From Aotearoamyces nothofagi (lineage: Eukaryota > Ascomycota > Leotiomycetes > Leotiales > Tympanidaceae), in NCBI GenBank assembly GCA_015345905.1, contig JADDTR010000042.1, forward strand, positions 52,776 to 116,775: a DNA stretch of 64,000 bases, read 5' to 3'. Below are positions 1-11,428 of this stretch, piece by piece. Under the pieces are notes generated by a model. It was not told the DNA's origin, did not search any database, and was given only the letters and a program-made list of their open reading frames with translations. The translations under genes and the position numbers were made by a program. The first letter of the stretch is position 1. Each line of letters starts with the position of its first letter.

Positions 1-962
1 GCCATTCCCTGACCCGTCTACTCAATTCCGATCCACTGTAGCCTTGGGTAACTTCATCTTTACCAGCGAAAATATCAGGCTACACAGTGTCAGGTAGTTC
101 CTAATATTAGATATGAGAGCGTTGACTTACCGCCTCTGTAACTGGTGTAGGCTCGGTACTGTTTTGGACCCTTGTAGCCTCCTTGGTTGTTCTGAGGTGA
201 CGAAGATTACTGAGGTAGTTCTGAAGGTTCTGTTGATACCTATCTTCATATTCTCCATCACGCTGTGGAATGCGAATGACGAAATTGAGGTCCTGGTCTT
301 GGGAAGTCATGACAATTGTCACGAGGGACCCCTGAACGAGTTGATGTCTATAACCAGCACCATTTTCTTTCTCCTTGGCAGCTAAAAGATTTCCTTCAAC
401 TACAGTGCCATTGGTTGACTGATCTTCAAGCATAACGACTCCCCATTCGTTGATATAAATTCGAAAGTGTACATTGCTGATTCTCTTGTACACGTCTGTA
501 GCGCCAATGACAAAGTCACATCTTTGGGCATTGCGACCGAAGCGGAAACCACCCAATGGCTCCTTGAGATTGGCGGAGAAGCGCAATGCAATATCGCGTG
601 AGAGCAGGCCTTTAGAAGCAAGCTCAAATGTGTCGGGCTCGCTATCAAGCTCGCCTCGAACCTTTATGGGAGCGCCAGTGTTGCTGACCGTGTGCTCAGG
701 GGTTTCGTTGGCAATGGTGGCAGTGGCTTGGTAAGCTGCCAAAGATGCAGGGTGAAGGATACAAAAGATATCGGTAAGGTCGTCATCATCGAGGCCCGAA
801 TTATGCTGTCCAAGACGTCGTGGGTCGATGACGAGCTGCGTTGCTACATAGAATGAATCGTAAGTCTCCAGCTGATTTTGGGGTGTGAAGGGGGGTAAAG
901 AAATGCGCTTGAGCTGCGGCTGCAGTACCTGGTTGCGTGGGTTCCTCTTGCCCATCCTCCAT
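1..962 (-). CDS. Chk2/Rad53/Cds1-type checkpoint kinase, N-terminal part (FHA domain); truncated by window edge
   Basis: DNA-damage and replication-checkpoint Ser/Thr kinase acting in the nucleus; only the N-terminal regulatory part is inside the window. The model has exon 1 at 929-962, an 85-bp intron at 844-928, exon 2 at 131-843, a 51-bp intron at 80-130 with a GTAAGT donor and a CTGAC branch, and exon 3 from 79 to the left edge. Joining exons 1 and 2 gives a short leader followed by ATQLVIDPRRLGQ, the usual start of fungal Chk2 homologues, which is why I prefer the ATG at 962 to the longer unspliced frame starting at 967. The FHA domain is clear in exon 2: FGRN, then RISNVHFRIY, then STNGTVV, matching the phosphothreonine-binding GR, S-x-x-H and NG motifs. 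The kinase domain must lie to the left of position 1. The Chk2 assignment rests on N-terminal similarity, since no catalytic residues are visible here. Confidence 0.85.
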
Positions 963-3922
963 CGCAAATGATTTGGAGAGACTTCTGGGGATCACCAGGT
1001 GGCATGTAGACATTGAAGGTCTCTTCACGTCCAGAAGTTCTTCTTATGACGAAACTGGCGGGGTCCGACCGTTAGCTCGTAGAGTAGGGCAACAACGCGA
1101 ATCGATTAACCAAATGACTTGCCTTCTCCTGCTATGATCACGAGGCCCTGGTATCTGACCCCTCTGTGCGGTGCAATTCTCTCAGCCAGGTCCCAAGCGC
1201 GGCTCCCGGCAGAGCTCCTCGAAGGGTGGGCTTTACAGCTCAAAGATGCTGAACATGTGCACGAAATCTCGACATTCGTCGTACGCGGCGACCAGGATTT
1301 CGATTGAAAAGGCTAGATATAGTCATATGGCAATATAAATATACTTGAGTACATGGATACGAGGCTCGCTGACGATCTACTTTAGGCATTAGTGAAGCGT
1401 CCTCACGGCAACCAATTATGGGACAAATAAATGCTATTCTTACGCCTCTATATGTGCCCCAGACGGGCTCACCTGAGGTTGAGTACCGACTGGATTGGAA
1501 AGCACGACTAAAATCTGAGACCGAATATAGGGCACGCGATATATATATTTACTGGCACACGTTAGTTACACTGTTTAGGTTGGAATCAATGTAGTGATCA
1601 TTCGCACAATAGTTATTGCGATCCGCACGAACGTCCACAGGACAACTAGCGGCCGCTCCCACTGATGTCTTATTGTACGGGGCACCCGACGGCGTCACGG
1701 GGGTGGACTGAAGACGGGCCGCGAACACTAAATTGCCAGAGGACTGAATGAAGCATTACATGGTCAAATTATATGAAGTAGTTGATCGAGATGGATTGTC
1801 AACTAAGTATTAAATCAATTACATATACCCTATACAACTTACCATTATATTGGTAGTATTGCACTTGGTTAACTACACCGCTAGATGTTGGTCTGCTTAG
1901 TCGCACTCTGGTGCTCACAGTCAATCTTTCTATCCACACCTCGTACCGCTATCAGGTATCTGAGGACAATGAGTAGAAGCTACGTAAAAGGTGGCATATT
2001 GGTGCTGGTACGTCGACTCACCTTTTTTCAATTAGAGTCCCATACCATGTTGTCAGAAAAAGAATTTCAAAATGAAGATATCTCGGAATGAGAGCGTTCG
2101 AATGTTTTGGATATTTTCTTCCTATTTTCTACAAATTGCCTAATCTCGAATGGCCAAGGAATTGAAGGCCCAAATATAAACAACGCCTGGCCCTGAATGT
2201 ATCCGAAAGTGCTATGCCCACGAAGGAAAGTGATGCTCTATCTCGTCCTCTTTACGGCAATATCTCCCTAGTTCTACCAGTTCTATTGTGCTGTTTATTG
2301 TCCATGCTGACGATGAAGGCGTAGACTTTTATCCGGTCTCAGCCATAGAGCCTTGACCAGTGAGTAGGTCCCGAAGCTCAGACTGAACGCACACACTACA
2401 CCTATTATATGGTCAATAACTTGTTCTGTCCGATTATTTGGGAGCTGGATGGACTCTTACCAAGAGGGTACACCTCCACGGGTAACGACTTCAAGTATGC
2501 AAAGCGGACCTTTGGTGGTTCGCCTGTAAGACTTGAATCAGCATTATCCCATCAGCATTTTCTTCTTGAACCTACCGCCATATTGCTATAAACACCGATT
2601 AGCCATTTTCCTGAAATATCTCCTAAACCCGCCAGAGCTATGAAACTCACCTGCCACATTCTCCTAGTCTGGTGCATGCGCATGAGGGGCGTTTGTTGAA
2701 ACATTTTGGCTGATTTTCTCGAGTATAGAACCTTAGTGATGAGAGTATAAGAATCTCTTGAATTATCAATTGATTATATATTTAAAATGATGGAGTCCCC
2801 ATGTTGTCTGACTATTGTCAATTATGAGCTGACCATTATCATCAGACACGCTTTTCCTAACGAGGGCATTTCTGGTGGTGATCCACATGTGGCCTGACGA
2901 ACACTGTCCCTGGAATATCAAAGCATTGCGGCATGGTCCGGAGATATGCATTTCGCGCTTCGGATTTCAACGACGTGGTAGCATAATAGAAGTTGGAAGC
3001 GGCTTCTTGCGAAGTATTCCGGGGAAACGCGGGGATTTCCCGAAACATCACGATACTTCGGATTCTTAGGTCTCCTACCTGCCAAGGAGACTGCAGCCTC
3101 TATTTGCAATGTGTAATCCGATGATGGTTATAGACCATTTTATACTATCCATGGTCCTATTTCAGCCGCTGAAATATTATACTTTGAGGGTTCCAAATTG
3201 TGAAATCCTAACTTTTAGCAATATACGTTACCGACCGACACTCCCGAGCTCCCGAACATCTGAGTCGCTAAATCCTGCTACAGAAGCAAGTCAGTATGAT
3301 AATGACGTCATCGAAAATGGAGCTACGATATTGGTTCATCAGTTGGTTGTTGCAGGATCTCGAGATCGTAATCGTATTATAGACAGGGAAGTCTTATTCT
3401 AGCAGCCGACTTTGCTAAGCTCCCTGGATTTCCGCAAGTAGGTCTTGCCTGCGATTTAACTTTACTTTTAGTTGTCGAAGACTGTTTAGAGGCTGAAAAG
3501 TGTGAGCCAGTTACTTGCTGAGATGTATTGTCCGGTACACTATTGCTGCTAATTGCTGGCAACGGCTTTAACCCCGGATTATGGACTATGATTGCGAGGT
3601 CTGGCAGCTTAGATCAATTGACAGTAGCTTGACTGGCGGACGTGACTGCCAAATAACATCGAAGGAGCAGAAGCAAACTCAAAGCGGCCACCAGTAAGTG
3701 AGTCGTGACACGGGGAAGTGAAGTGGCGATATAATCAATTTATGAATCATATACCACGTATCGAAAGCACTACTCCAGTTAATTGCTTCATTATTGGTAA
3801 CTAATCCTCCATACCAGCCGAAAACTGAAAGATGCACGAAGGGCCTTTGTCGATTATTGGTGACTTCGCCCAAGGTAAACTAACTGATTCAAACTGCAAA
3901 TGTAAACTCCAACAACCGCTGC
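963..3922. other. Intergenic, 2.96 kb, no supportable gene
   Basis: Upstream side of the checkpoint kinase and downstream side of the next minus-strand gene. Only short open frames occur (the longest is 97 codons at 3109-3402, plus strand) and none has a recognisable motif or a convincing splice partner. Much of 1300-2800 is moderately AT-rich with short TA-rich tracts. It may hold UTRs, a promoter or decayed sequence; I see nothing specific. Confidence 0.5.
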
Positions 3923-4753
3923 TCACTTCCCCCGTCCTCCACTCATGATTGTTTTACTGTCGTCCTTGGCTGACGCTAACGAGTCCTGTCTTCCATCTGA
4001 TGTGGAGCTGCTTCCGTTGCGAGAGAACACCGACTTGATGTTCTGTGTGCTGAATCGGCTAGAGATGCGACTAGTGGCACTGCTTCCAGACCTCTGTGCC
4101 TCCTCGGCCTGCTCGTCCTTCTTCTCCCCTCTAATTTGAGGGACTGGGTTCTTGCGAGCTTCTGGCGGGAGTACCTGGCTGGATGTCTTGAGCTTGACTG
4201 CGGCGTCGGGGTCACCAGGTTTGGCGCCTACTCGCTTGTATTCGTTCTCTGCCATCTTGTTGAAGGATGGGGTTGACGGTTCCTTTGTCAATGCCCACTT
4301 GCTAATCTTTCGGAGAATGTTAGATTTCTCAGATGTCTTCTGTTCCTTTTCTGTCATGTTTTCTTTGCCTCTTCGTGAGGCACCTACCATTGGCCGAGGG
4401 GTGCTTTTCGCCGCTGACTGTGGCGATTGATTCATCACTTCCGAAAGAGAAGACAAGGCCTTTCCTGGACCATCTTAACCATATGTTAGGAACTTCGTAA
4501 ATCTTAATTTACTAGTGTTGTACTTGCCGACGTGGTCATCTTCATCGCCATCCTCTTGTCCTCTGGTCAGTGACCTGCCATTGGGGCCATCGTAATGGGA
4601 GAGATTAGTTAGAATGTAGGTGTTGTCGGAACCCAGCGCATTTGCCGCTGCGAGCCTTGCCCTAGCAACGTTTCCTACGACTGCTCTTGGGACTGGTGTG
4701 GTGCCAGTGCTAGCGATGGTGTTGCTAGATGATGTAATATTTGGTCTCGACAT
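3923..4753 (-). CDS. Ser/Thr-rich hypothetical protein with GC-AG intron
   Basis: Not a recognised family. The spliced product is 258 aa: exon 1 is 4528-4753 starting at MSRPNITSS, and exon 2 is 3923-4473. The 54-bp intron uses a GCAAGT donor at 4527 and a TTAAG acceptor preceded by a CTAAC branch. The phases match exactly (a single G plus AT makes the junction codon), giving DDHV-DGPGKALSSL. The protein is polar and low in complexity, with Ser/Thr/Lys/Gln-rich stretches, a short basic helix-like part near residue 120 (ILRKISKWAL), and a Ser-rich C-terminus ending in GGRGK. There is no signal peptide or membrane segment. It looks intrinsically disordered, possibly nuclear or cytoskeletal, but that is only inference from composition. 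An in-frame upstream extension to 4804 starts without ATG and is rejected. Confidence 0.65.
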
Positions 4754-5312
4754 ATTGACTGGTACGAGACGTACGTGGTGATGGGATGTATCAAAGCCGA
4801 ACAAGAGTTAAAAACACGCTTGATGATAAGCCTCGTAAAGGTCTGCGACTTGGTAGAATGAAGAACGTCCTCGGATTTATTAAGTTCTTGCGCTTGGCCT
4901 GCCGGCCAGATCGTAACCATAATTTTCATGACGGCAAGACAGCCAAAAGGGAAGTTCCTACCCGGCGACTGGTTGAGTGACTATCAACTGCGCAAACTGG
5001 CATAATAAACGACATCTCTGATTCAGACCATGCTTTATCATCACTTGGCGTTAGTGTGACTGTGCGACAAAAGGTTGCCTACGACCGTGGTGACTCTGCA
5101 GGTTATACTGAGAAGACCTTAACTCAGTCTGCTGTATAAGTATAGAACTTTTCCTATCTTTCTAGGTTTGCCGTCGCATATTTCCGCCATTTATGATAGA
5201 GCGTCGCTAATGCTCGTGTTCAACAGTGCCACAGCTCAACGGCGAATCATTCCTCCTAGATCCCGCGCGCACGGTCCCATTCCCAAGCTATTTGTATCCC
5301 ATCATCAGCCTC
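4754..5312. promoter_or_regulatory. Divergent intergenic region (559 bp)
   Basis: Lies between the start of the minus-strand Ser-rich protein gene and the start of the plus-strand acidic protein gene, so it must contain both promoters. I see no convincing TATA box or named regulator site. The open frame continues upstream of 5313 to a GTG codon at 5226, but no ATG occurs in it. Confidence 0.45.
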
Positions 5313-6242
5313 ATGGATCAGCCTTCTCCAAAACGTAGAAAGAGGGCCACCATGCCGGGCCTAACAGTCGAGACAGATGCTTCTTCTTTGCCCCAGCAAC
5401 AGCTACAGCAACAGTCTCCTCGCTCTAATGATCGATCGCGCTCATCATCGCCTATTCGTCCGCCTTACTCGCCGATAACACCAGTTTTAGGCCCTGCCAG
5501 ACTTGCCACCACACCGAATCAACTCTCCAGTTCATCGAGTGCGGCTCTGAATAGACAACAGCCAGTGTCTCGGACATATACACATTCTCAAGGTCCTCAG
5601 ACCTTTGTTCCATTTCCTCAACCGCCACCTGAGACTATATCTCTGGACGCCAATCCCGATGCCTTAGCGCTCCGGTCTGCGATCTCGATCCTCCAAATAC
5701 AGCGTCAGAAGGCAATCGCAGATATCCAGTCCCTGCAAGACATCAAGGAACGCGCATTAGCAGACCCGACCGGCTTCGCAAATGCATTGGCGAATGGGCA
5801 GATTAAGATGAAGCCAGATACCCTCTTCCCGACTTCCCAAGCCGACGATGAAGATGACAATGGCGAGGAGGAGGGAGATGATGAAGAAGTAAATGGAGAT
5901 GCTACCATGACAGACACCTCTTCCGATTCCCGGAATGATCATGGAGATACAAACAAGCAGAAAAAGAAGTGGCCACATCTACCCCCACCCCAAAATGTCA
6001 TTCGCACACCACCTATAAACTGGTCTCAATACGGCGTTGTGGGCGAATCACTAGACAAACTTCATGCAGACCAGGTGGCAAGACCTGCAGATGGGCTGCC
6101 GGCAAAGATTGGCCCAGATGGTAAGGTGACAACTGTTGAAGGTGGCCCGAAACGAACCGGTGCTGTAAGTGTTGCAGCACCGTATGCACCTACCAAAGAC
6201 AAGATTGAGAAGATGGGAACTAGGAAAGGCGGGAAACGATAG
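5313..6242 (+). CDS. Conserved fungal acidic nuclear-type protein, function unknown
   Basis: Intronless, 309 aa from the first ATG (MDQPSPKRRKR). A longer frame exists only from a non-ATG codon at 5226. The N-terminus carries a basic cluster (PKRRKR) that could be a nuclear localisation signal. It is followed by a disordered Gln/Ser/Pro-rich region, then a well-ordered helix at roughly residues 140-175 (DALALRSAISILQ), an acidic run of Asp/Glu near 205-225, and a conserved-looking C-terminal segment containing PPINWSQYGVVGESLDKLH. The composition and the PINW motif suggest a component of a nuclear complex, but I cannot name the family. Its 3' end is only 40 bp from the stop codon of the convergent small gene at 6283. 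Confidence 0.75.
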   Translation: MDQPSPKRRKRATMPGLTVETDASSLPQQQLQQQSPRSNDRSRSSSPIRPPYSPITPVLGPARLATTPNQLSSSSSAALNRQQPVSRTYTHSQGPQTFVPFPQPPPETISLDANPDALALRSAISILQIQRQKAIADIQSLQDIKERALADPTGFANALANGQIKMKPDTLFPTSQADDEDDNGEEEGDDEEVNGDATMTDTSSDSRNDHGDTNKQKKKWPHLPPPQNVIRTPPINWSQYGVVGESLDKLHADQVARPADGLPAKIGPDGKVTTVEGGPKRTGAVSVAAPYAPTKDKIEKMGTRKGGKR

Positions 6243-6282
6243 AGATCGCCACGGTCTTTCAAGTATGTTTTCGAGGAATTTG

Positions 6283-6694
6283 TCATTTGAGAAGTTGGGA
6301 GCTAGACATTGTCGAGCTTGCTCTGATTAGATGGACTAATGCCAGCAACCATTCGATGGCAATGACAACGGCGACGAGGGTTAATAGCAAGAAAGGTGCG
6401 ACTAGCGGAGACTGGCTGCCTATTTTGATCTTTGTTGCTGATGAAGCTGGATAGTCCCAGTCGTTTCCTGGTGGGGACTAGGTGGTATTAGTCTCCCGAT
6501 GCTAGCAAGACTACAATCGACAATCTATTACCTTTAGTATCTTGAGGCCAGAATCTCGATCCGCGTGGGCATCCCCGAAGGGAAATGACTGATAGAATTG
6601 CAATAAGGACAATGATCACGGGAAGAACAAGAATAATCGCATTACAAAATAGTCGATCATTATATGAAACGCAATAGATGCCAGATAGCCGCAT
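6283..6694 (-). CDS. Small two-membrane-segment protein, spliced, function unknown
   Basis: Probable small gene visible only after splicing. Exon 1 is 6532-6694 and exon 2 is 6283-6467. The 64-bp intron has a GTAATA donor at 6531, a GACTAAT branch and a CCACCAG acceptor at 6468. Phases agree (G plus GA), giving the junction QDTK-GNDWDYP and a 115-aa product. Two hydrophobic helices are seen: residues about 18-37 (AIILVLPVIIVLIAILSVIS) and about 78-100 (LVAPFLLLTLVAVVIAIEWL). Both exons become hydrophobic in exactly the frames that splicing connects, which is the main argument for reality. No homologue is recognised. It is tail-to-tail with the preceding plus-strand gene. The alternative is a chance pair of hydrophobic frames. 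Confidence 0.5.
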
Positions 6695-7415
6695 TAATCA
6701 TGGGCGATAAGAACCCTGGGCTAAGTTAGGAGTTGGATGTTGCGTTGTTTTACTGCTTCTCCCCGTGAGACAGAGGAGAAAGAAAGGCGCGGAGGTCTTT
6801 GGCAAGAATCATTTTTGCCGAGCACCACAGCTAGGACGCCTCCAATTTCAGATAGAACATTTCAACTCGGGGTACATAACTCTATAGAGAGCCTGCCGTT
6901 CAGCAGACGACACGTCTCGAAGAATCCCTACAGTAACTTCATGTTCAATTGACCTCTGAAATCTCGCGTCCAAGAATTGAAATCTCAATCTCCGCACAGG
7001 GCTTCTCCTTTCCTCAAGTAGGGTGAGTGATGTGGCCTTTAATCTTCACGATTTACGTTGTTGCATGCTCCATTAGACTGCGTTGATAGAGGGTACTCGT
7101 TCGGCCCCACCCTATGAGGTCAAGCAAAGGGCGCCATTCTACCCCATTCCTTGGCACCCCACATCACTACTGAGGACGGTGCCAGATCTAACGCTTCACC
7201 CCACGGGGCGAGGCGTAACAGCCTACGTCATATCACTTGAGTTCACTGCCATAGTAGAATTGCGTTTATATCATGCCTCCCCTCGCTTTTATTCTAAATA
7301 TATAGTGACAGGATGATCAACCGCTCGTCACAAAACAGCATCCACTACGTAGCCTGCCATGCTTGAATCAAGGGCTCCTGCTAGCTCAATACTCCTACAC
7401 ACCGTCTCCGATCAC
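6695..7415. other. Intergenic, 720 bp, no gene seen
   Basis: Separates the start of the small membrane-protein gene from the stop of the Ofd1-like gene. It contains only short open frames without recognisable motifs, and TA-rich stretches near 7290-7310. Confidence 0.45.
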
Positions 7416-9443
7416 TCAATCAGAATCACTATCCTCACTATCAGGAAAGCCATTGAACTCCTCCTCACTGCTTTCCAGCGAGACCTGTGTTTCTTCAACA
7501 TTCTCCTCATCCTCCTCATCCTTAACAGCAAAAGTCCCCGTGATATCCCACCTATCGCCTTTGGCAGCTCTGCTGACATACTTGACTAACTTCAACACAC
7601 CGCTGTCACGAAGGACAATATTCATTTTGTTCCACGATGCCGGCACCGTGAAAAGCACACTATCGTCTTCGTTCTCCATCGATGTCTTATAGGTCGCGGC
7701 ATCGTTATTTTCGTCTTCGTCGCCGGCCATATAGACCTCGTGACCACCAACGTCATCCTCTTCTTCTTTTGCGGGGACGGCAGGCTTCGCTTTGCTGTTA
7801 GCTCTTGCTTTAGGTCTCCCGTTAGCTTTTGATTTCGCGCTCGGCTTTTGTTCTTCTTCTTCTTCTTCCTCTTCCTCTTCCTCTTCGTCGTCTCCCCATC
7901 CGGGTGTTGGGGTTAGACCTAGGCTGACCTCTAAGCGTGGTTCGCCCTCATGGCTTGTGGCGAGGGCGTAGTCAAGACCTCTCCGGAATCGTCTGGCTAG
8001 CACGCTGAAATTCTCGATTTGGCATCCAGTTGCTAGTTCGAGCCATTTGCGGAATTCTCGACTTGGTAAAAACACATCTAGGAGTTCTTGGATCGGCGAT
8101 ACCTCGGCTGAATCTTTCTTTGAATGGCCGTTCGTTGCTGGCGACGTTTTAAGGTACAAGAAACGATGCTTGTGAGGTGGTCGAGCGACTTTCCATGGCC
8201 CCTTCTCAATCTCTTCCGTTTGTTCTGGAAGAGGTGTCTTCTCTTGCTCCTCTACATACTGGCGCAGGCGTGCAGAAAACTTCTTTGAAAGGAGTTCACC
8301 AAGAGTGACACTTGACTCTTCGGAAAAGTGCTCCACGACTTGATCCATCGTATCAGGGGTCAAGTAAGTGGGTGCCATGTATTTGAGCAAAAAGTCAATA
8401 TCTGCTGCTTCGAGTCCAGTATCATCGGCGGATTTGGAGTCCGTCACAAGCGTGACTTGTTCCTCAGGGAAATCATATCGATCTGGTGCACCTTGCAGTT
8501 GTACGAGACTGCTATTCTTGCCCCATCTCTCCTCCTCGCCTTCAATATAGCCGTCCTCACCAGGCTGAGGAATATGAAACCAACCGCTAATAGCCATGCG
8601 AATCCTGCCACCATCCTTCTGTAACTGCTTCTTCGTCGATGCATGATAAACTTCCTCGACATCGTGAAAGCTCTCTCCAGGTTGAACAGCGAAGAAGCTT
8701 AGTTGATTCCATGCTGGTGGTACAACTTTGGTGACATCAGGACCAGGTGTCTTTGTAGTCTCTCCGTCTTCCCCCTTGAATTCGGACGTTGGGAATAGCC
8801 TTAGGGCTCCACCCCATTCCTCTTTCCAGGGTGTATCAGGATCCGTCAAATATAAAATGTAGCTGATTCTTCGGCTCCCAATCACATCATCATGGCAAAG
8901 CAAATGGCAGCCGGGAGTATAGACGTTGATTGCCATGTCAGTCTTTCGGCCACTCAGCTCACCGGAGTTCGTGATCATGGAAGCGTATTTTCGGAAGGTC
9001 GGGGAATAGATTGCATCGCGGAGCTTGAGCAACGAAGGAAGCTTCTCAAGTGCTGCATCTTCAAGGCCATCAAGGTTCGCTAAGTCACCAGATTGATGGA
9101 TCCTGTAAATATCCGTCTCCTTTGGCGTGAATGAAACGTTTTCGCGAATCTCATCGCGGACCTTGCGGAGGAGCGAGTCGTTCATCAATTCGCGGATCAC
9201 GGCATGTTGGTAAGGTTCAGAACGAGCATACTCGTCTATGTATGCCTTAAGCACCTTATCATCGAAGAGACCATCCCGAAAGCTTTTCCGGACGTCTTCT
9301 TCCGTAATCGCGACTGTGCAGCCTTATGTCAAACACAATGCGAAGAACGTTGGAGACAATGACCTACCTTTGGCCCTTTTCTTTAGTGAGGGCTTCTTCG
9401 CAGCAGTACAGTCGCCATTGATCTGATCTGACTTTCGTTTCAT
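7416..9443 (-). CDS. ofd1: Ofd1/Tpa1-type prolyl 3,4-dihydroxylase (2-oxoglutarate/Fe(II) oxygenase)
   Basis: Member of the Tpa1/Ofd1 (OGFOD1) family, which hydroxylates a proline of ribosomal protein S23 (uS12) and in yeasts links oxygen to translation fidelity and sterol-regulator turnover. Exon 1 (9368-9443) encodes a Lys/Arg-rich leader that could be a nuclear localisation signal. A 54-bp intron (9314-9367, GTAGGT donor, GCACAG acceptor) joins it in phase to exon 2 (7416-9313). The product is 657 aa, close to yeast Tpa1. The N-terminal catalytic domain shows the HxD iron motif in CHLLCHDDVIG (about His166, Asp168), a distal His about 242 in GESFHDVEE, and the 2-oxoglutarate Arg about 264 in GRIRMAISGW. 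A second, non-catalytic double-stranded beta-helix domain follows. A Glu-only tract near residue 510 and an acidic C-terminus ending SDSEDSDSD-like are prominent. The overall assignment is firm. Confidence 0.92.
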
Positions 9444-10552
9444 CGTGAGTAAATTGGAAGGCGATTGTGTGAGGAGGGAGAAGTCCCAGTTTAAAAAGAT
9501 TTCATGATCTGATTGATCGCCGGCTAACTTTCTTTCTGCCACCGCTTAACGGTCCCACACTCACCACTCACCGCCTCTAAATTAGCACGGTGCAAGCGCT
9601 GGACTTAAGGCTGGAGAAAGGGGGGAAGGGGCCGCCGCGGGGGAGGAATGACTGGTACACAACTTGCATAAAGCAATGCACCTTCAGCGTCAAATAGTTG
9701 CGCCCCTCTCAACGATGAAAACTCGACGTAAATGGAAGGCATAAATAGCCAAGCGGCAATCCCGCCTCCATGAAACAGAGCTGTACACCACTGATAACAT
9801 CACTGGCAATGTCTACCACTGAGCTGAAGGTTTACTAGGGCGACTGCTATTGTCGCGCTTTCAAGTTCGGCGTCTAACTTGCAGACGTCCCAGAAACGCG
9901 TTACTACTGCAGCATTTTCCAGAAGGGAGGCTTTGGGTGGTTCCTGATAACGGCCGTTTGGGTGTTGAGAGATGTGCAGAGGTACCTGGTGAGAGATTTT
10001 GACAAAGGATGAATTTGGCAGAAGGACTGTTGTTCAAACTGCACTGTACTTCTTCTATCAATTTGTTTTCTACGCAGAATCCCTATAGGTCACGAACCGA
10101 TGAACGCGGCACGACATTGAATGTATGCTTCGACCTTGATTGGTGTCTGATCAATGTGATCTAAGCCTGTTCAAGATGCGCGCCTGCGAATTTGGTAGAA
10201 ACAGCACCTCTGTGATATCTTCAATCTCGAACTCAAGAACAGTCAGTCTGTCCACTGGGATTAAGAAGGATTAGTCATCTACCTTGACAAGAGAGCTTCA
10301 ATCCAAGTGCTCTTGCCATCCATGGATGCAAGAGTGACCGCAAGGCGACCGTGGTTGGAGTCATAAGAGAGTTTATTATAGATCAAGGATCGTCAAGTCT
10401 TCCTACTCTAGAATAGCAAGCATGAATGGTATGTAAGAAGCGGAACATGATAGTCAAGGAGGGAGTGATAGTAGATGAATAAAAACCCCGAAGAAAAGCT
10501 CAAGCTTCCAACTACTTTCCTTGATCTAGTTTGCATTCAGTAATTTAACGCT
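9444..10552. other. Intergenic, 1.1 kb, no supportable gene
   Basis: Upstream of the Ofd1-like gene and downstream of the copper transporter. On the minus strand near 10280-10370 a short frame reads like protein (SYDSNHGRLAVTLASMDGK), and it might continue near 10165-10260 (LEFEIEDITEVLFLP). The only splice that would join the two is a 35-bp intron, so I treat this as a possible decayed fragment. A GC-rich G-run lies near 9615-9645. Confidence 0.4.
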
Positions 10553-11428
10553 CTAACCACAACATACTGTGGCATCCTCTTTCGGGCTGCTGATGGCGTG
10601 TTAGCTAAACTTGCATGTCTTTATCTAGACAGACTTACCTCAGATCCACACTCTCCCAGGAGAATACAAAGGCACCTAGCCACGCACCGATGATGATACA
10701 AATGATGATATATCCATTATAATACATAGCCAACAACATGACAAAATACGCCGCGGCAAACTGGAACATATGCAAAGTAGCCCGGATCACTTGCTGAAAC
10801 AGATTCGGTCGAAAAGTCTGCACAGAACTCGCAGTGAAAGCCGGGCATGGTCGGCTCGAGATTTCGGCAGCAGATGTGCCGCTGGCGTCCTTGGCAGGAG
10901 ATGCGGTTGCTCGATTTAAAAAAGTCCCGGGAAGAGACGCAAGACGCCGCTGATGCTGACGCAGGATGTAGCGATCGTACTCCTTGCCCAGGCGACGAAG
11001 GAACTCCATGGACATCACGAGGAGGATGACGCCAATGCACGACCCTGCAAACATCGAGTGGGAAGTGATGTGCCATGTACTCGAGATAAAACCTGAGGCA
11101 ATTGTTAGACGTAAACGTCAAGGTCAAGGAGGGGAATTACATGAGTCGATTGTGTACCAGTTCCATAACATCTGTATCCATATCGTCAGACTCAATCAAA
11201 CTGGCGTTGCGGCTGATATGCACTGACCGAGGTCTGGCAGCTCGAATCACTGCTCATGCTCATTGTAGCTGTAGCTGCGGCTGCAGCTGCTGATGAGGTT
11301 GACGCCATTGCCATACTAGCCGTCGTCGTAGAAGAACTCATATCCATAGCCATACTAGACGCCACAGCCGTACTGGACACCATAGCCATACTAGCCGTCG
11401 TCGTAGAAGAACTCATATCCATATCCAT
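10553..11428 (-). CDS. Ctr3-type high-affinity copper transporter
   Basis: Trimeric Cu(I) channel subunit of the plasma or vacuolar membrane. Four exons: 11228-11428, 11141-11171 (31 bp), 10639-11092 and 10553-10589, with introns of 56, 48 and 49 bp, all GT-AG and in phase, giving 240 aa. Exon 1 is Met-rich, with MDMDMSSS and repeated SMAM motifs (extracellular Mets motifs). The tiny exon 2 supplies MLWNWYTIDS, and exon 3 continues with CFISSTWHITSHSMFAGSCIG, closely resembling yeast Ctr3. The second and third membrane helices follow, with the channel MxxxM-like LLAMYYNGYIIIC and the packing motif GAWLG. The last exon gives the cytosolic tail ending VCCG, a Cys-Cys copper-handling end common in the family. 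The exon-4 acceptor is ambiguous by one CAG. The Met-rich exon contains a 75-bp-period internal duplication. Confidence 0.9.
11310..11422 (-). repeat. Internal tandem duplication in copper transporter exon 1
   Basis: A 38-bp sequence at 11310-11347 recurs identically at 11385-11422, a 75-bp period. In the transporter frame both copies encode MDMSSSTTTASMAM. The duplication adds a complete Met-rich copper-binding motif to the extracellular N-terminus. Confidence 0.85.

Noticed and set aside
10158-10375. Protein-like fragments (GRLAVTLASMDGK; LEFEIEDITEVLFLP) on the minus strand
   Set aside because: Joining them requires a 35-bp intron, shorter than any other here, and nothing extends them on either side.
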